A DNA stretch of 64,000 nt, from contig NZ_CP087112.1 in the NCBI RefSeq assembly GCF_025643255.1, positions 2,790,001-2,854,000 of the forward strand, in the 5' to 3' direction. The notes under the pieces are model-generated. The model ran no database searches and was not told where the DNA came from. It was given only the letters and a program-made list of their open reading frames with translations. Every line of letters starts with the position of its first letter. The stretch's first letter is position 1. This stretch comes from Halomonas sp. 7T. Lineage in GTDB: Bacteria > Pseudomonadota > Gammaproteobacteria > Pseudomonadales > Halomonadaceae. The translations under genes were made by a program, and so were the position numbers. Of this stretch, positions 23,451 through 32,639 are shown one piece after another.

Positions 23451-24775
23451 TGAGCCAACCAACGAATAATCGCAACCCGACCTACACACCGCAAGACGCC
23501 ACCCCGCAGCGCCGCTTCCCGCTCCGCGAGCTGGTGCTGTTTGGCGCGCTGTTTGCTGCCGTGCTGGCGGTCTACGCCCTAATGGGCGCCGCCTACAGCA
23601 CCCGTATGCTGGTAGAGGCCGCCTGTTACGCCATTCTGGCCTTGGGCCTGACGATTCAGTGGGGTTACGCCGGGCAGTTTAACGCCGGGGTGATGGGCTT
23701 TGTGGCCCTCGGTGGCTTCTGCGCCATGCTGTTTAGCGTGCCGGTAAATGATGCCTTTTGGGGCACGGAGCTGCCGGGCGAGCTGGGCCAAGTGCTGCTC
23801 TATGGCATCGCAGCGACGCTGTTGGTCATGGGGGCCACCAAACTTGACCGCCTGGGCGTGCCAAAGAAATTGCGCACGGTCATCGCGGTGGTGCTGGCGG
23901 TCGTGCTTTATCTGGTGGTGATTAGTTTGCTGCGCGATGTGACCAGCCAAATTCAGTCCCAGGCGGGCTTTGTAGGCGGCTTTGGCTTACCTGCCTGGGT
24001 GGGCTGGATTGTCGGCGGCGCGTTGGCCGGTGGCGTTGGCTACTTGATTGGCCATGTGTGCCTTGGGCTACGCAGCGACTATCTCGCCATCGCGACGCTC
24101 GGCATTGCCGAGATCATTAAGGCATTTTTGAAAAACTCCGACTGGCTCACTCGGGGTACCGCCACCGTCTCCCCGCTGCCCTGGCCAACCCCTGGCCCCG
24201 CCGAGTTGGGGTTTACCCTCTCTAGAGCCATCTACCTATCGGTGACGGCGGTGGTGATTGCGGTGATCTTCTTTCTGCTGCACCGCGCTTACCACGCCCC
24301 TTGGGGGCGGATGATTCGTGCGATTCGCGATAACGAAGTCTCCTCTGCGGCCATGGGTAAAGATATCAACAAGCGTCGCCTGGAGATTTTCGTACTGGGC
24401 TGCATTTTGATGGGCTTAGGGGGCGGCATGCTGGGCACGTTTAACAGCCTGTTCGACCCGCAGGGCTATCTGCCCCTGAATCATACCTTTCTGGTGTTGG
24501 TGATGGTGATTCTGGGCGGCCCTGGCAATAACCTGGGCACCATCTTTGGTGCGGTCGCGGTCTACATTATTTGGATTATGTCAGAACCGTTAGCGCTGTT
24601 TTTAATGCAGCTAGCCGTCGCATTTGGCGAGGGTGCCTTTGGCTGGGAGGCGCCCAGCAATATGGATAGCCGAGCACTTCAAGCGCGGGTGCTGGTCATT
24701 GGTATGCTGATTACGTTGGTGCTGCGCTTCGCGCCCAAAGGGCTGCTGCCTGAAAAAATATCGCAACATGGTTAA
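23450..24775 (+). CDS. livM: LIV-type ABC transporter permease (LivM family)
   Basis: Second permease, 441 residues, with a hydrophilic N-terminal extension of about 25 residues and about nine to ten hydrophobic segments. The LivM signature AIRDNEVSSAAMGKDINKRR (about residues 293-312) and the LVMVILGGPGNNLGTIFGA loop (about 351-369) are clear. It ends the plus-strand operon; a bidirectional terminator at 24829-24868 separates it from the convergent chemoreceptor gene. No binding protein is in the operon; a candidate lies 2.1 kb further on the opposite strand. Confidence 0.92.
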   Translation: MSQPTNNRNPTYTPQDATPQRRFPLRELVLFGALFAAVLAVYALMGAAYSTRMLVEAACYAILALGLTIQWGYAGQFNAGVMGFVALGGFCAMLFSVPVNDAFWGTELPGELGQVLLYGIAATLLVMGATKLDRLGVPKKLRTVIAVVLAVVLYLVVISLLRDVTSQIQSQAGFVGGFGLPAWVGWIVGGALAGGVGYLIGHVCLGLRSDYLAIATLGIAEIIKAFLKNSDWLTRGTATVSPLPWPTPGPAELGFTLSRAIYLSVTAVVIAVIFFLLHRAYHAPWGRMIRAIRDNEVSSAAMGKDINKRRLEIFVLGCILMGLGGGMLGTFNSLFDPQGYLPLNHTFLVLVMVILGGPGNNLGTIFGAVAVYIIWIMSEPLALFLMQLAVAFGEGAFGWEAPSNMDSRALQARVLVIGMLITLVLRFAPKGLLPEKISQHG

Positions 24776-24828
24776 CAAGCACCATCGTTAACAAGCAACA
24801 GGGTTAACCAGCGTATTGACCCATAAGT

Positions 24829-24868
24829 AAAAACGCCCTTAAGCATAGTGTTAAGGGCGTTTCCTTTT
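24829..24868. terminator. Bidirectional intrinsic terminator between livM and the chemoreceptor gene
   Basis: A perfect 12-bp stem AAACGCCCTTAA/TTAAGGGCGTTT with an 8-nt loop. A U-rich tail follows in both directions (TTTCCTTTT on plus, GTTTTTAC on minus), as suits convergent genes. Confidence 0.9.
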
Positions 24869-24903
24869 AAACATACCTTTCGAGCTACCAGTGCACTGCG
24901 CGG

Positions 24904-26661
24904 CTAGAAGTCGTCAGTCGCCAGCACCCCATCCCTTTTTTGTACGGTGCCCGCTAACGCCTTAGGTGAAGAGGAGCCATGTTTTGAAAGCTGGTCTACC
25001 GTTGGCACGGCGTCGCCTAATATAAAACCGCTTATCAGGCGATTAAGCTGCTCGGCCTGCTGGCGCATGCGGCTGGCGGTGGCGGTACTCTCCTCCACCA
25101 GTGCGGCGTTTTGCTGGGTCATACCGTCGAGCTGAACTACCGCCGTATTCACTTCGCTCACCCCCACACTCTGCTCTTTAGAGCCCGCACTAATATCAGT
25201 GATAACCTGAGCCACCTGGTGCACGCTGCCTAGAATCTCTCGCATTGTGTTACCCGCCCGTTGAACGATTTGACTCCCTTTCTGTGAGTGCTCCACCGAG
25301 GTGGCTATTAGCGTTTTAATTTCCTGGGCGGCCTCTGCAGAGCGCTGAGCCAGCTTCCTTACCTCCTGGGCAACCACCGCAAATCCTCGCCCGTGCTCAC
25401 CCGCGCGGGCAGCCTCTACCGATGCATTAAGTGCCAGAATATTGGTCTGAAAAGCGATCGAGTCTATGAGCGTGACAATTTCACTGATTTGCCCAGAGGA
25501 GGCCTTGATATCGGCCATCGTCCGCTCGACATCCTCCATCGCCGTTTGCCCTTGGGTGACCACGCTCGCGCTCTCTTGCACCATGCGGTCAGCGGTTTGA
25601 GCGTGCTCCGCATTATGCTCAACGGTTGACGTGATCTCTTCCATGGCTGACGAGGTTTGCTGCAAGCTTGCCGCGGCCTGGTCGGTGCGCGTTGCTAATT
25701 CTTCACTGCCCTGGGCGATATTATCCGCCGCTTGATACACCGTTAGGGCGCTGCTTCTAACGTCGCTCAGCATGGACTGGATGTGCGCCAGAAAGCTGTT
25801 GAAATCCTCGGCTAGTTCGCCAACTTCGTCACGACTAGTTACCTGCAGACGCTGCGTAAGATCGCCACGGCCAGAAGCCACTTCCGCAGCAACGGCTTGG
25901 ATGTGGTGTGAGGTATGGCGAATCCGCTTAACTGTGCGCCGCGCCAACCAGATAGCCAAAGCGGTAATCGCAAGGTTGATAAACGTGGCAATAACCCAAA
26001 GCCGCATAAAAGCCATTTTGAGATCTGCCGTCGCGGCTGCTTCGATGGCTTCCATCGTCGCATCGATATCCGTCACATAAACGCCTGCGCCAATCACCCA
26101 GCCCCACTCATCAACGGCTTCGGCATAGGAGTATTTGGGCTCGGCGTTGCCCGTCACGGGGTGCGGCCAGTCATACTGGTAGAAGCCACCGCCTTGCTGT
26201 GCCAACACGGCCATGTCACGAATCATTTCGCGTCCGCTTGCATCACGCGCGCCCAGCATGTTTGTCCCTACACTTTCTGGCACGGCCGGCTGTACCAACA
26301 TGGTGCCGTCCATCTCATAGACAAAAATGTAGTTATCATTTTCAAACCGCATGCCATTCAGAAGCTGAACCGCTTGCGCTTGAGCGCGCTGTGTATCGCC
26401 TTCTGTCGCTTGAAGTTCACGTATCATTGAGCTTGCGAGCTCAACGCTGCTGCGGACTCCCTGCTCGCGAGCTTCCACGAGCAAGGTACGCTGCTGCTCG
26501 ATCTGGACTTGGTTGTTGCGGTAGCGATCAATGCCCTCTAGAAGGAGAAGACAGCTGGAAGAGAGTACCAGCGGCATGAGGACGAGCAGCATAATTTTGA
26601 ACTGTAGGCTGCCTTCCAAATAGTGGAAGAAGCGGGTCAGTGGACCCCGTGTTGTCGTCAT
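24904..26661 (-). CDS. Methyl-accepting chemotaxis protein with periplasmic Cache domain
   Basis: Transmembrane chemoreceptor that senses a periplasmic ligand and controls CheA. It has 585 residues: TM1 (about 20-42), a single-Cache sensor (about 45-205; [16 protein letters not shown] and [12 protein letters not shown] are typical), TM2 (about 213-233), HAMP, and the cytoplasmic signalling coiled coil with its hairpin tip ([20 protein letters not shown]; about 400-420). The C-terminus (ATDDF) lacks an NWETF-type CheR/CheB tether. It lies downstream of the LIV-type binding-protein gene on the same strand but behind a terminator. A role in taxis to the transporter's substrate is inference from position only. 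Confidence 0.93.
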   Translation of the reverse strand: MTTTRGPLTRFFHYLEGSLQFKIMLLVLMPLVLSSSCLLLLEGIDRYRNNQVQIEQQRTLLVEAREQGVRSSVELASSMIRELQATEGDTQRAQAQAVQLLNGMRFENDNYIFVYEMDGTMLVQPAVPESVGTNMLGARDASGREMIRDMAVLAQQGGGFYQYDWPHPVTGNAEPKYSYAEAVDEWGWVIGAGVYVTDIDATMEAIEAAATADLKMAFMRLWVIATFINLAITALAIWLARRTVKRIRHTSHHIQAVAAEVASGRGDLTQRLQVTSRDEVGELAEDFNSFLAHIQSMLSDVRSSALTVYQAADNIAQGSEELATRTDQAAASLQQTSSAMEEITSTVEHNAEHAQTADRMVQESASVVTQGQTAMEDVERTMADIKASSGQISEIVTLIDSIAFQTNILALNASVEAARAGEHGRGFAVVAQEVRKLAQRSAEAAQEIKTLIATSVEHSQKGSQIVQRAGNTMREILGSVHQVAQVITDISAGSKEQSVGVSEVNTAVVQLDGMTQQNAALVEESTATASRMRQQAEQLNRLISGFILGDAVPTVDQLSKHGSSSPKALAGTVQKRDGVLATDDF

Positions 26662-26822
26662 TATTATTTTCCCCAGTGAAGGTCGTCAGTATTGTTAGGT
26701 CAACGCGATTTCTGAGACGAGAGAATAGCGTGCCTGACACTGCCAACAGGTGATCTTCATCAAGTCTATGCGACATAAGCGCCTAGCAAGGAAAAGGCGT
26801 GTGAAAGACAGCAGCAGGCAGT

Positions 26823-26856
26823 AAAAAGCCCTCGACGCCTGACGGCGCCAAGGGCT
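26823..26856 (-). terminator. Intrinsic terminator after the LIV-type binding-protein gene
   Basis: On the minus strand AGCCCT(T)GGCGCC-GTCA-GGCGTC(G)AGGGCT forms a 12-bp stem with one internal mismatch and one wobble, followed by five U. It starts 24 nt after the stop codon. Confidence 0.85.
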
Positions 26857-26879
26857 CAGCAAAACAACAGACCGTTTGT

Positions 26880-28091
26880 TTAGAGGTCGACCAACCCCTT
26901 GCTGGTAAAGGCGCCATTCTCGACGACCATCTCCACCACTACGCCGGGTACATCACCGTTTTCATCAAACTCATGGGAGCCAGAAGCGCCTTCGTAGTTG
27001 ATCTCGGTGCCTGCCGCAATCAGCTCTACCGCTTTTTCCCACTCACCCGGTAAGATGATCTCGCCTGGCGCGCTGGAAACACTCCGCAGCGCTTCGCTTA
27101 ACCCCTCGCGTTCAGCGCTGCCATTTTGCTCGATGGCCAGTGCCACCAAAAAGGCAGCGTCGTAGGCTTGAGCGGCAAATACGGCGCTGGGATCGATGTT
27201 GGCGGCTTCTGCAGCGCTGTTAAAAAGATCGGTACCAGGCAGGTCGGGGCTGCCGGGACGAGTAGCGATCATGCCGTCCAAAACATCAGCACCAATCGCG
27301 CTTACCAGGCTATCGCCCACCATGCCGTCGGCGCCCACGTACTGAGTAAACATACCGCTTTCATAGGCTTGGCGAAGTACCGTTTGGCCCGAGGTGTCAG
27401 CATACGCCAGCACCACAAGCGTATCCGCGCCGCTCACCGAGAGAGACCCTAGTTCGGAGCGGTAGTCTGCACGGTTATCTTCATGGGCGAGATTTTCCGC
27501 GATCTCACCGCCGCCCTCTTCAAAGGCTGTGCTAAACGCATCAGACAGGCCGCGTCCGTAATCGTTGTTGACGTAGGTAACGGCAACAAAATCGATACCT
27601 TTATCCAACAGCAGTTTGGCCAGCATTTCACCCTGGAAAGCATCAGACGGAACGGTGCGGAAGACCAAGTCATTGTCGTCCAGCTCAGAGACCGCCGGAG
27701 CAGTGGAGGCTGGCGAAACCATTAACACGCCGCCGGGGATAGCCGCATTGTTCGCCGCCGCAATGGTGGCGCCGGTGCAGAGTGCGCCGACAATCGCCGT
27801 GACTTGCTCCGAGTTCACCATGCGGTCAGCCGCGTTGGACGCCGCAGAGGCATCCGAGCAGGTGGTGTCACCAGAAGGCATCACTAACGTCTGCCCGCCT
27901 AAAATACCGCCCTGTTCGTTCACCTGCGCTACCGCCAGCTGCGCACCTTCAAAAATCGGTGGCGTCAGGCTCTCGATCCCACCGGTAAAGCCACCTAAGA
28001 AGCCAACCTTGACTTCATCTGCTTGAGCCATGCCCGTTAAGGCCAGTGACGAGACCGCCACAGCAGTGACTAATGCGCGCTTATTCATCAT
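26880..28091 (-). CDS. Periplasmic substrate-binding protein of a LIV-type ABC transporter
   Basis: Type I periplasmic binding protein (Peripla_BP_6), the likely partner of LivGFHM encoded nearby. The 403 residues start MMNKRALVTAVAVSSLALTG with a Sec signal peptide cleaved after MAQA; the mature part opens with EVKVGFLGGFTGGIESLTPP. C-(GDTTCSD) and GALCTGAT supply two cysteines that could form a disulfide. The start was placed at 28091 (GGGAG 11 nt upstream); an upstream in-frame codon at 28178 would put 29 residues before the signal peptide. Being encoded on the opposite strand from the permease genes is unusual but known. Ligand unknown. Confidence 0.9.
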   Translation of the reverse strand: MMNKRALVTAVAVSSLALTGMAQADEVKVGFLGGFTGGIESLTPPIFEGAQLAVAQVNEQGGILGGQTLVMPSGDTTCSDASAASNAADRMVNSEQVTAIVGALCTGATIAAANNAAIPGGVLMVSPASTAPAVSELDDNDLVFRTVPSDAFQGEMLAKLLLDKGIDFVAVTYVNNDYGRGLSDAFSTAFEEGGGEIAENLAHEDNRADYRSELGSLSVSGADTLVVLAYADTSGQTVLRQAYESGMFTQYVGADGMVGDSLVSAIGADVLDGMIATRPGSPDLPGTDLFNSAAEAANIDPSAVFAAQAYDAAFLVALAIEQNGSAEREGLSEALRSVSSAPGEIILPGEWEKAVELIAAGTEINYEGASGSHEFDENGDVPGVVVEMVVENGAFTSKGLVDL

Positions 28092-28210
28092 ATTATTGGT
28101 CGCTCCCAGTATATTAAGTGTCTCAATCGTCCAGCGTGAGACTCCTCTTAATCTGGAACCAGAACGCAAAAAAAACAAGCAACGCTTTCTAACGTTTCCT
28201 TACCCTGCTC

Positions 28211-29764
28211 CTAAAGCCATCGCTCGAAGCGCAGCGTATGGCTTAACCATGCACTCAGGTGCCGCCACCAGCTGCCGGGTTCGTCGGTTAACACCTCAGG
28301 CTGACCGTCTCGTTCCAGCAGCCAGTTCAACCTGCCGCTGTCATCAAGAACGACCTGATAGCTAATGGAAGGCTCTCTGCCTATCTCAACTAGCTCGTCA
28401 AATGCCTGCATCAGCGATTCGCTGCTCACTAATACCCCAACTTCGGTGTTCCACAGCACTGAACGCGGGTCAGCATTGAACGAGCCAATAAACAGCTGAT
28501 CATCAAAGCGAATCGCTTTGATGTGCAAGGCCGAAGCCGAGGCGCCCGGCACGCGCATTTCGTGTTCATCCGACGTTGAGGATGACTCCTGCTCTGGGCG
28601 TAACTCGTAGAGTGCTACACCGCTTTCAAGTAGCGTTGATCGCCAAGGGGCATACGCACCGTGCACCACGGCAGCGTCGGTAGCTTCCAGCGAATTAGTG
28701 AGGATATCCACCTCCACGCCTTGCTCGGCCAGTGCCACCAAACGTTCAACGCCTTGTTGGGTGGGGACGAAGTAGGCGGAGATGAGCACTAGGCGCTCAT
28801 CTAGCGTTGTAGCGGCGGTCAAATCACCCAGCAGAGTGGACTGCCACTCGGGAGTGCCCGACTGAGCCAGTTTGCCCGGCGCATCCCACAGAGCCACGCC
28901 CTCCCCCCAGTGGAGGGTTTCCCAGGGTGGCGCATTGCGGGTCTGACGACGCAGCTCATTGAAGTACGTCGAGTCTGCGTGGCTATCCAGCCAAGTGTCT
29001 ACATCCGCTTTTAAAGGCTGCCAAGCGTTAACGGCAACGTGATGGTAGCGTTCAATCGGTTGCGCTAAGCCGTGGTTCCAGTACAGATCAAAACTGCCGG
29101 ATAGCATCGGCACCACCTCGCCCACGCTAACAAGGTCAAGATCGGCAAAGTTACGCGACGCATTGGCATCAAAGTACTCATCCCCCAAGTTACGGCCGCC
29201 CAAAATCGCTACGCTGCCGTCAGCGATCCAGAGCTTGTTATGCATGCGCCGATGCTGCTGAGCTGGATTCACTACCGACGCTAATACCCGCGTCACTATA
29301 TGCCCCCGCCCAGCCGAGAGTGGGTTGTACACCCGCACATAAATATTGGGATGGCTGGCCAGCGCTGCTAAGCGTTCGCCTTGACCAACGGCGCCGATAT
29401 CATCGACCAGTAATCGAATTCGTACGCCTTGTGCGGCAGCCTCAACCAGTTGAGAAAACACCAATTGCGTGGTTTGGCCGCCGCCCAACAGATAGGTTTG
29501 AATGTCTAAGGTTTTCTGCGCTTGACGAATCAAACCCACACGTACGGCAAACGCCGCTTGGCCGTTGGCTAACAGCCCAAAGCCATCGGGTTCAGATTGC
29601 GTATCCAGCGCTTGGGCAGCCTGCTTACCCAGCCATGTTTCCCGTGCCTCCATCGATTCGAGGCTGGTGTGATGCTCCCGCACCACAACATGCGTACAGC
29701 CCGTCAGCAGGAGGAGAACCATCGCCAGCGGTAGCCAGCAGACACGGCGCCCAGTGTTAGTCAT
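28211..29764 (-). CDS. Lipoprotein of the phospholipase D superfamily (ClsC/YmdC-like)
   Basis: Probable membrane-attached phosphatidyltransferase or phospholipase. The N-terminus has a lipobox LLLTGC (Cys about residue 23 from the ATG at 29764). Two HKD motifs are intact: HRRMHNKLWIADGSVAILGG and ALHIKAIRFDDQLFIGSFNA, each HxK(x4)D. The length of 517 residues fits the ClsC/YmdC group rather than ClsA. The upstream small membrane gene overlaps by 8 nt, so they form an operon. A run of eight U follows the stop (28168-28175) but with only a weak stem. Cardiolipin synthesis is the likely role by family; not proven. Confidence 0.85.
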   Translation of the reverse strand: MTNTGRRVCWLPLAMVLLLLTGCTHVVVREHHTSLESMEARETWLGKQAAQALDTQSEPDGFGLLANGQAAFAVRVGLIRQAQKTLDIQTYLLGGGQTTQLVFSQLVEAAAQGVRIRLLVDDIGAVGQGERLAALASHPNIYVRVYNPLSAGRGHIVTRVLASVVNPAQQHRRMHNKLWIADGSVAILGGRNLGDEYFDANASRNFADLDLVSVGEVVPMLSGSFDLYWNHGLAQPIERYHHVAVNAWQPLKADVDTWLDSHADSTYFNELRRQTRNAPPWETLHWGEGVALWDAPGKLAQSGTPEWQSTLLGDLTAATTLDERLVLISAYFVPTQQGVERLVALAEQGVEVDILTNSLEATDAAVVHGAYAPWRSTLLESGVALYELRPEQESSSTSDEHEMRVPGASASALHIKAIRFDDQLFIGSFNADPRSVLWNTEVGVLVSSESLMQAFDELVEIGREPSISYQVVLDDSGRLNWLLERDGQPEVLTDEPGSWWRHLSAWLSHTLRFERWL

Positions 29765-29993
29765 CGTCGTGATCAGCAAACCGCTGCGCCTGCTGCTTAC
29801 GCAGGCGGTTTCGGCGGTAAAGTCTTACCAACGCGATAGCCAGCGCGGCGGCCACCATAAGAGCAAGCACAATCCCCTGCCAGGGGCGGGCGGCATCGCC
29901 CATCACCGTTTCCAAGGTAATAACCAGCATTAATCCCAGCGCTTGCGACCCAATGGCAAGCGCCCGCAGCATGTCAAAGGCGGATTGCGGCAT
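29757..29993 (-). CDS. Small two-helix membrane protein of unknown function
   Basis: I do not recognise the family. The 78 residues contain two hydrophobic segments (about residues 9-28 and 39-57) and a basic, then acidic C-terminal tail (LYRRNRLRKQQ...DHDDD). I prefer the ATG at 29991-29993 because GGAG stands six nt upstream; an ATG five codons earlier has none. It overlaps the start of the phospholipase D-like lipoprotein gene by 8 nt, which suggests coupled translation and perhaps a shared role at the membrane. Confidence 0.6.
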   Translation of the reverse strand: MPQSAFDMLRALAIGSQALGLMLVITLETVMGDAARPWQGIVLALMVAAALAIALVRLYRRNRLRKQQAQRFADHDDD

Positions 29994-30076
29994 AGATATC
30001 TCCGTCATGTTTAACGTACATAATGAGGTTTACCAGTGTACCTGCTTAACGGGATAACCCTGAATGCGGCAGGTCG

Positions 30077-31552
30077 CTACTTCCACCAGCCAAACCCTAA
30101 TACCGGCATGGCAAGCGCCAATACCGCTACACAGATAACTCCAATAGCAACCAGGCTCATTACCGCCCCGGCACGCAGCATGTCACTCACTTGCACTTTA
30201 CCGCTGCCGAAGACAACCGCATTGGGCGGCGTCGCGACCGGCAGCATAAAAGCACAAGAAGCTGCCATGGCAACCGGTACGGTAAGCAGGAGTGGGCTTT
30301 GCTCCATGCTCACGGTTAGCGCCGCCGCTAGCGGTATAATCGCTGCGGCGGTAGCGGTATTACTGGTCACATGGCTCATTAACATGACGGTAACGACCAC
30401 CATAAAAATCATCGCCCAGATGGGCCAGCTTGCAAACACTGCCAGCAGATTAGCCACGCTTTCCGCCAACCCCGAGCTTTCGATAGCGCTGCCCAGGCTG
30501 AGCCCACCACCGACAAGCAGTAATACGTTCCAGGGAAGGTTTTGTGCGCTTTTCCAGTCGAGTAAAAACTGGCGTTCCCTCCAACGGGCGGGAATCACAA
30601 ACAGTAGCAATGCTCCCATCACGGCAATGCCGCCATCGCTGAGGGTAAGGCCGGTTAGATTTTCCAACAGTGGACGCCCGATCCAAGCCAGCGCTACCAG
30701 GATAAAGACGGCGGCCACCCGTTGCTCAGGACGGGTCATTCGGCCCAGGTCCTCCTCCTGCTGCGACAGCACCGACGCGATACCTTCCAGCGGTAAGCGA
30801 GGAACAGGATAAATCCAGCGGGTGAGCAGCCACCACCCTACCAACAGCAGCAGCGCCGCAGGCGGCACACCGACCAGCATCCACTGAGCAAAGCCGATCT
30901 CAATACCATAGTTATCCGCCATAAAGCCGGCCAGTAACGCATTGGGCGGCGTCCCTATCAGCGTACCCATGCCACCAATGTTGGCGGCCAACGCGATGCC
31001 CAGCAGCAGACAGAGCTGCATAGGGCGCTGCTCTAACGCACTGCCCTGACGTTCAAGTAGCGCTAGAACCGACAAACCTATCGGCACCATCAGCGCCGCC
31101 GTCGCGGTGTTGCTGACCCACATACTCAGAAACGCCGTTGCCCCCATAAAACCGGCGACGAGCTGATCTGGACGCTTTCCCGCCACGGTCAGCACACCCA
31201 ACGCGATCCGACGGTGAAGATTCCAGCGCTGTATCGCCTCCGCCAACATAAAGCCGCCTAAAAATAGAAAAATAAGCGGATTGGCATAAGGAGCCGCCGC
31301 TGCATTGACGTCAACCACACCTAACAGCGGTAATAACGCGACGGGCAGCAGTGCAGTTACCGGCATCGGCACCGGCTCCAGAATCCACCATATCGCCATC
31401 CACGCTGTCAGAGCGACGACACGCCATGCGTCGATAGGCATCTCGCCAGGCGCCTCTAACATCAGCAATACCACCGCTAATAGGGGGCCTCCCACTAGCC
31501 CTACGGTAATTTTGCGTCGTTGCCAATGTAGGGCCTTTTCAGGCGCATCCAT
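30077..31552 (-). CDS. DASS-family (SLC13/CitT-type) sodium-coupled anion transporter
   Basis: Inner-membrane carrier probably for dicarboxylates, sulfate or a related anion. It has 491 residues with about eleven to twelve hydrophobic segments. Both SNT sodium/substrate motifs are seen: MWVSNTATAALMVPIGLSV (about residues 146-164) and SHVTSNTATAAAIIPLAAAL (about 402-421). The EPVPMPVTALLPVALLPLLG block is also characteristic. The ATG at 31550-31552 is chosen for AAGGAG nine nt upstream; a start at 31582 would place that site inside the gene. The substrate cannot be deduced. Confidence 0.9.
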   Translation of the reverse strand: MDAPEKALHWQRRKITVGLVGGPLLAVVLLMLEAPGEMPIDAWRVVALTAWMAIWWILEPVPMPVTALLPVALLPLLGVVDVNAAAAPYANPLIFLFLGGFMLAEAIQRWNLHRRIALGVLTVAGKRPDQLVAGFMGATAFLSMWVSNTATAALMVPIGLSVLALLERQGSALEQRPMQLCLLLGIALAANIGGMGTLIGTPPNALLAGFMADNYGIEIGFAQWMLVGVPPAALLLLVGWWLLTRWIYPVPRLPLEGIASVLSQQEEDLGRMTRPEQRVAAVFILVALAWIGRPLLENLTGLTLSDGGIAVMGALLLFVIPARWRERQFLLDWKSAQNLPWNVLLLVGGGLSLGSAIESSGLAESVANLLAVFASWPIWAMIFMVVVTVMLMSHVTSNTATAAAIIPLAAALTVSMEQSPLLLTVPVAMAASCAFMLPVATPPNAVVFGSGKVQVSDMLRAGAVMSLVAIGVICVAVLALAMPVLGFGWWK

Positions 31553-31719
31553 AGGTATCATCTCCTTGATAAAACGGCGCACATGGGTACTTGATACGCT
31601 TCTCCATCCGCTAGCCTCTGCGCCTGTATATGCTGACGTCGCAACGCGGCCTCGACATCTGCGGAATAGGTAACGTGCATGGTATGGTTAGCCAGTGTAC
31701 CTATTTTAATGGGAAAACC

Positions 31720-32523
31720 ATGAACGCGATTGCCCTGGGCCCACTGCTCATTTCACTGCCAAGGCTCTATGCCATTAGCTGTGCACTGCTACTACTGCTA
31801 GCCAGTCGCTATTTGCTTGGCGTGTCAGCGCGTCAGCATGGTCGTTGGTTTAATGGGCTACTGTTTGTCTGGCTTGTGGGTGCGCGGGCAACGTATGTAG
31901 CCCTCAACTGGGAAAGTTTCAGTGCCGACCCGCTAGACGCCCTAAAGCTGTGGCAACCTGGCTATCACGGCCTCGGCGGACTGCTAGCCGGGTTACTCTG
32001 GACAGCGTGGTCGCTGCGCACACACCTACTCTCGATGATCGGCGCACTGGCGCTACTCGTCGGCGCTTCTAGCCTGTGGCTGGTGGTGGTAACACTCGCC
32101 CCCCTTGGCAATCAGTTTGCCGTTAAGGCGCTGCCGGATGTCACCTTGGAAGATGTCGACGGTAAGCCGGTGCATTTGCCATCGCTGACCGAAAGCGGCG
32201 ACCTGATTATCGTTAACCTATGGGCGACTTGGTGCCCACCCTGCCTGCGGGAAATGCCGCTTTTGGAAGAGGCCGCCCAACGTGACGACGTCAGCATTGT
32301 TATTGCGAATCAGGGCGAGGATTTGCTACCGATCGTGCGCTACCTGGATGAGCAGGGGCTAACATTTCGCTACGCGCTGCGCGACCCAAGCCAAACCTTA
32401 ATGGCGCAGTTCCAGGCGCCTGGCCTACCCACCACGGTGTTGTTTGATCGACAGGGCAACACGCTGGATGTCCATGTGGGCGAACTCACGCGTACGCAAT
32501 TAGCCCGCTGGTTGGAAGATTGA
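31720..32523 (+). CDS. TlpA-like thioredoxin-fold protein with N-terminal Lgt-like membrane region
   Basis: Membrane-tethered thiol-disulfide oxidoreductase, 267 residues. The first 130 or so form about four hydrophobic segments; the stretch PGYHGLGGLLAGLLW resembles the HG-containing loop of prolipoprotein diacylglyceryl transferase. The remainder is a thioredoxin fold with WATWCPPCLREMPLL (CxxC about residues 172-175) and the cis-proline PGLPTTVLFD. The ATG at 31720 has a modest GGGA site; an earlier in-frame start at 31630 is not supported. Likely role: periplasmic disulfide reduction, possibly for cytochrome c or an exported partner (inference). It is divergent from the DASS gene. Confidence 0.8.
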   Translation: MNAIALGPLLISLPRLYAISCALLLLLASRYLLGVSARQHGRWFNGLLFVWLVGARATYVALNWESFSADPLDALKLWQPGYHGLGGLLAGLLWTAWSLRTHLLSMIGALALLVGASSLWLVVVTLAPLGNQFAVKALPDVTLEDVDGKPVHLPSLTESGDLIIVNLWATWCPPCLREMPLLEEAAQRDDVSIVIANQGEDLLPIVRYLDEQGLTFRYALRDPSQTLMAQFQAPGLPTTVLFDRQGNTLDVHVGELTRTQLARWLED

Positions 32524-32535
32524 CGCCAATAGACC

Positions 32536-32564
32536 TTAATCCCCCCGCTGCTTTGCGTTAGAAT
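32536..32564 (+). promoter_or_regulatory. Candidate promoter of rapA
   Basis: TTAATC (32536-32541) and TAGAAT (32559-32564) are separated by 17 nt; the -10 is good, the -35 weak. A perfect 8-bp hairpin GCCACCGG/CCGGTGGC with a 9-nt loop (32580-32604) lies in the leader before the rapA ATG. Confidence 0.45.
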
Positions 32565-32639
32565 CCCCCGCCCTGTGTTGCCACCGGTGAATATTCCCGG
32601 TGGCATGCGCCCCCGTTTTGAAGACTTCCCTGAGGCATC

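Noticed and set aside
28168..28175. Terminator after the phospholipase D-like gene (T8 on the minus strand)
   Set aside because: The U-run is clear but the preceding stem is only about 4 bp (AAGC/GCTT), so I do not call a terminator.
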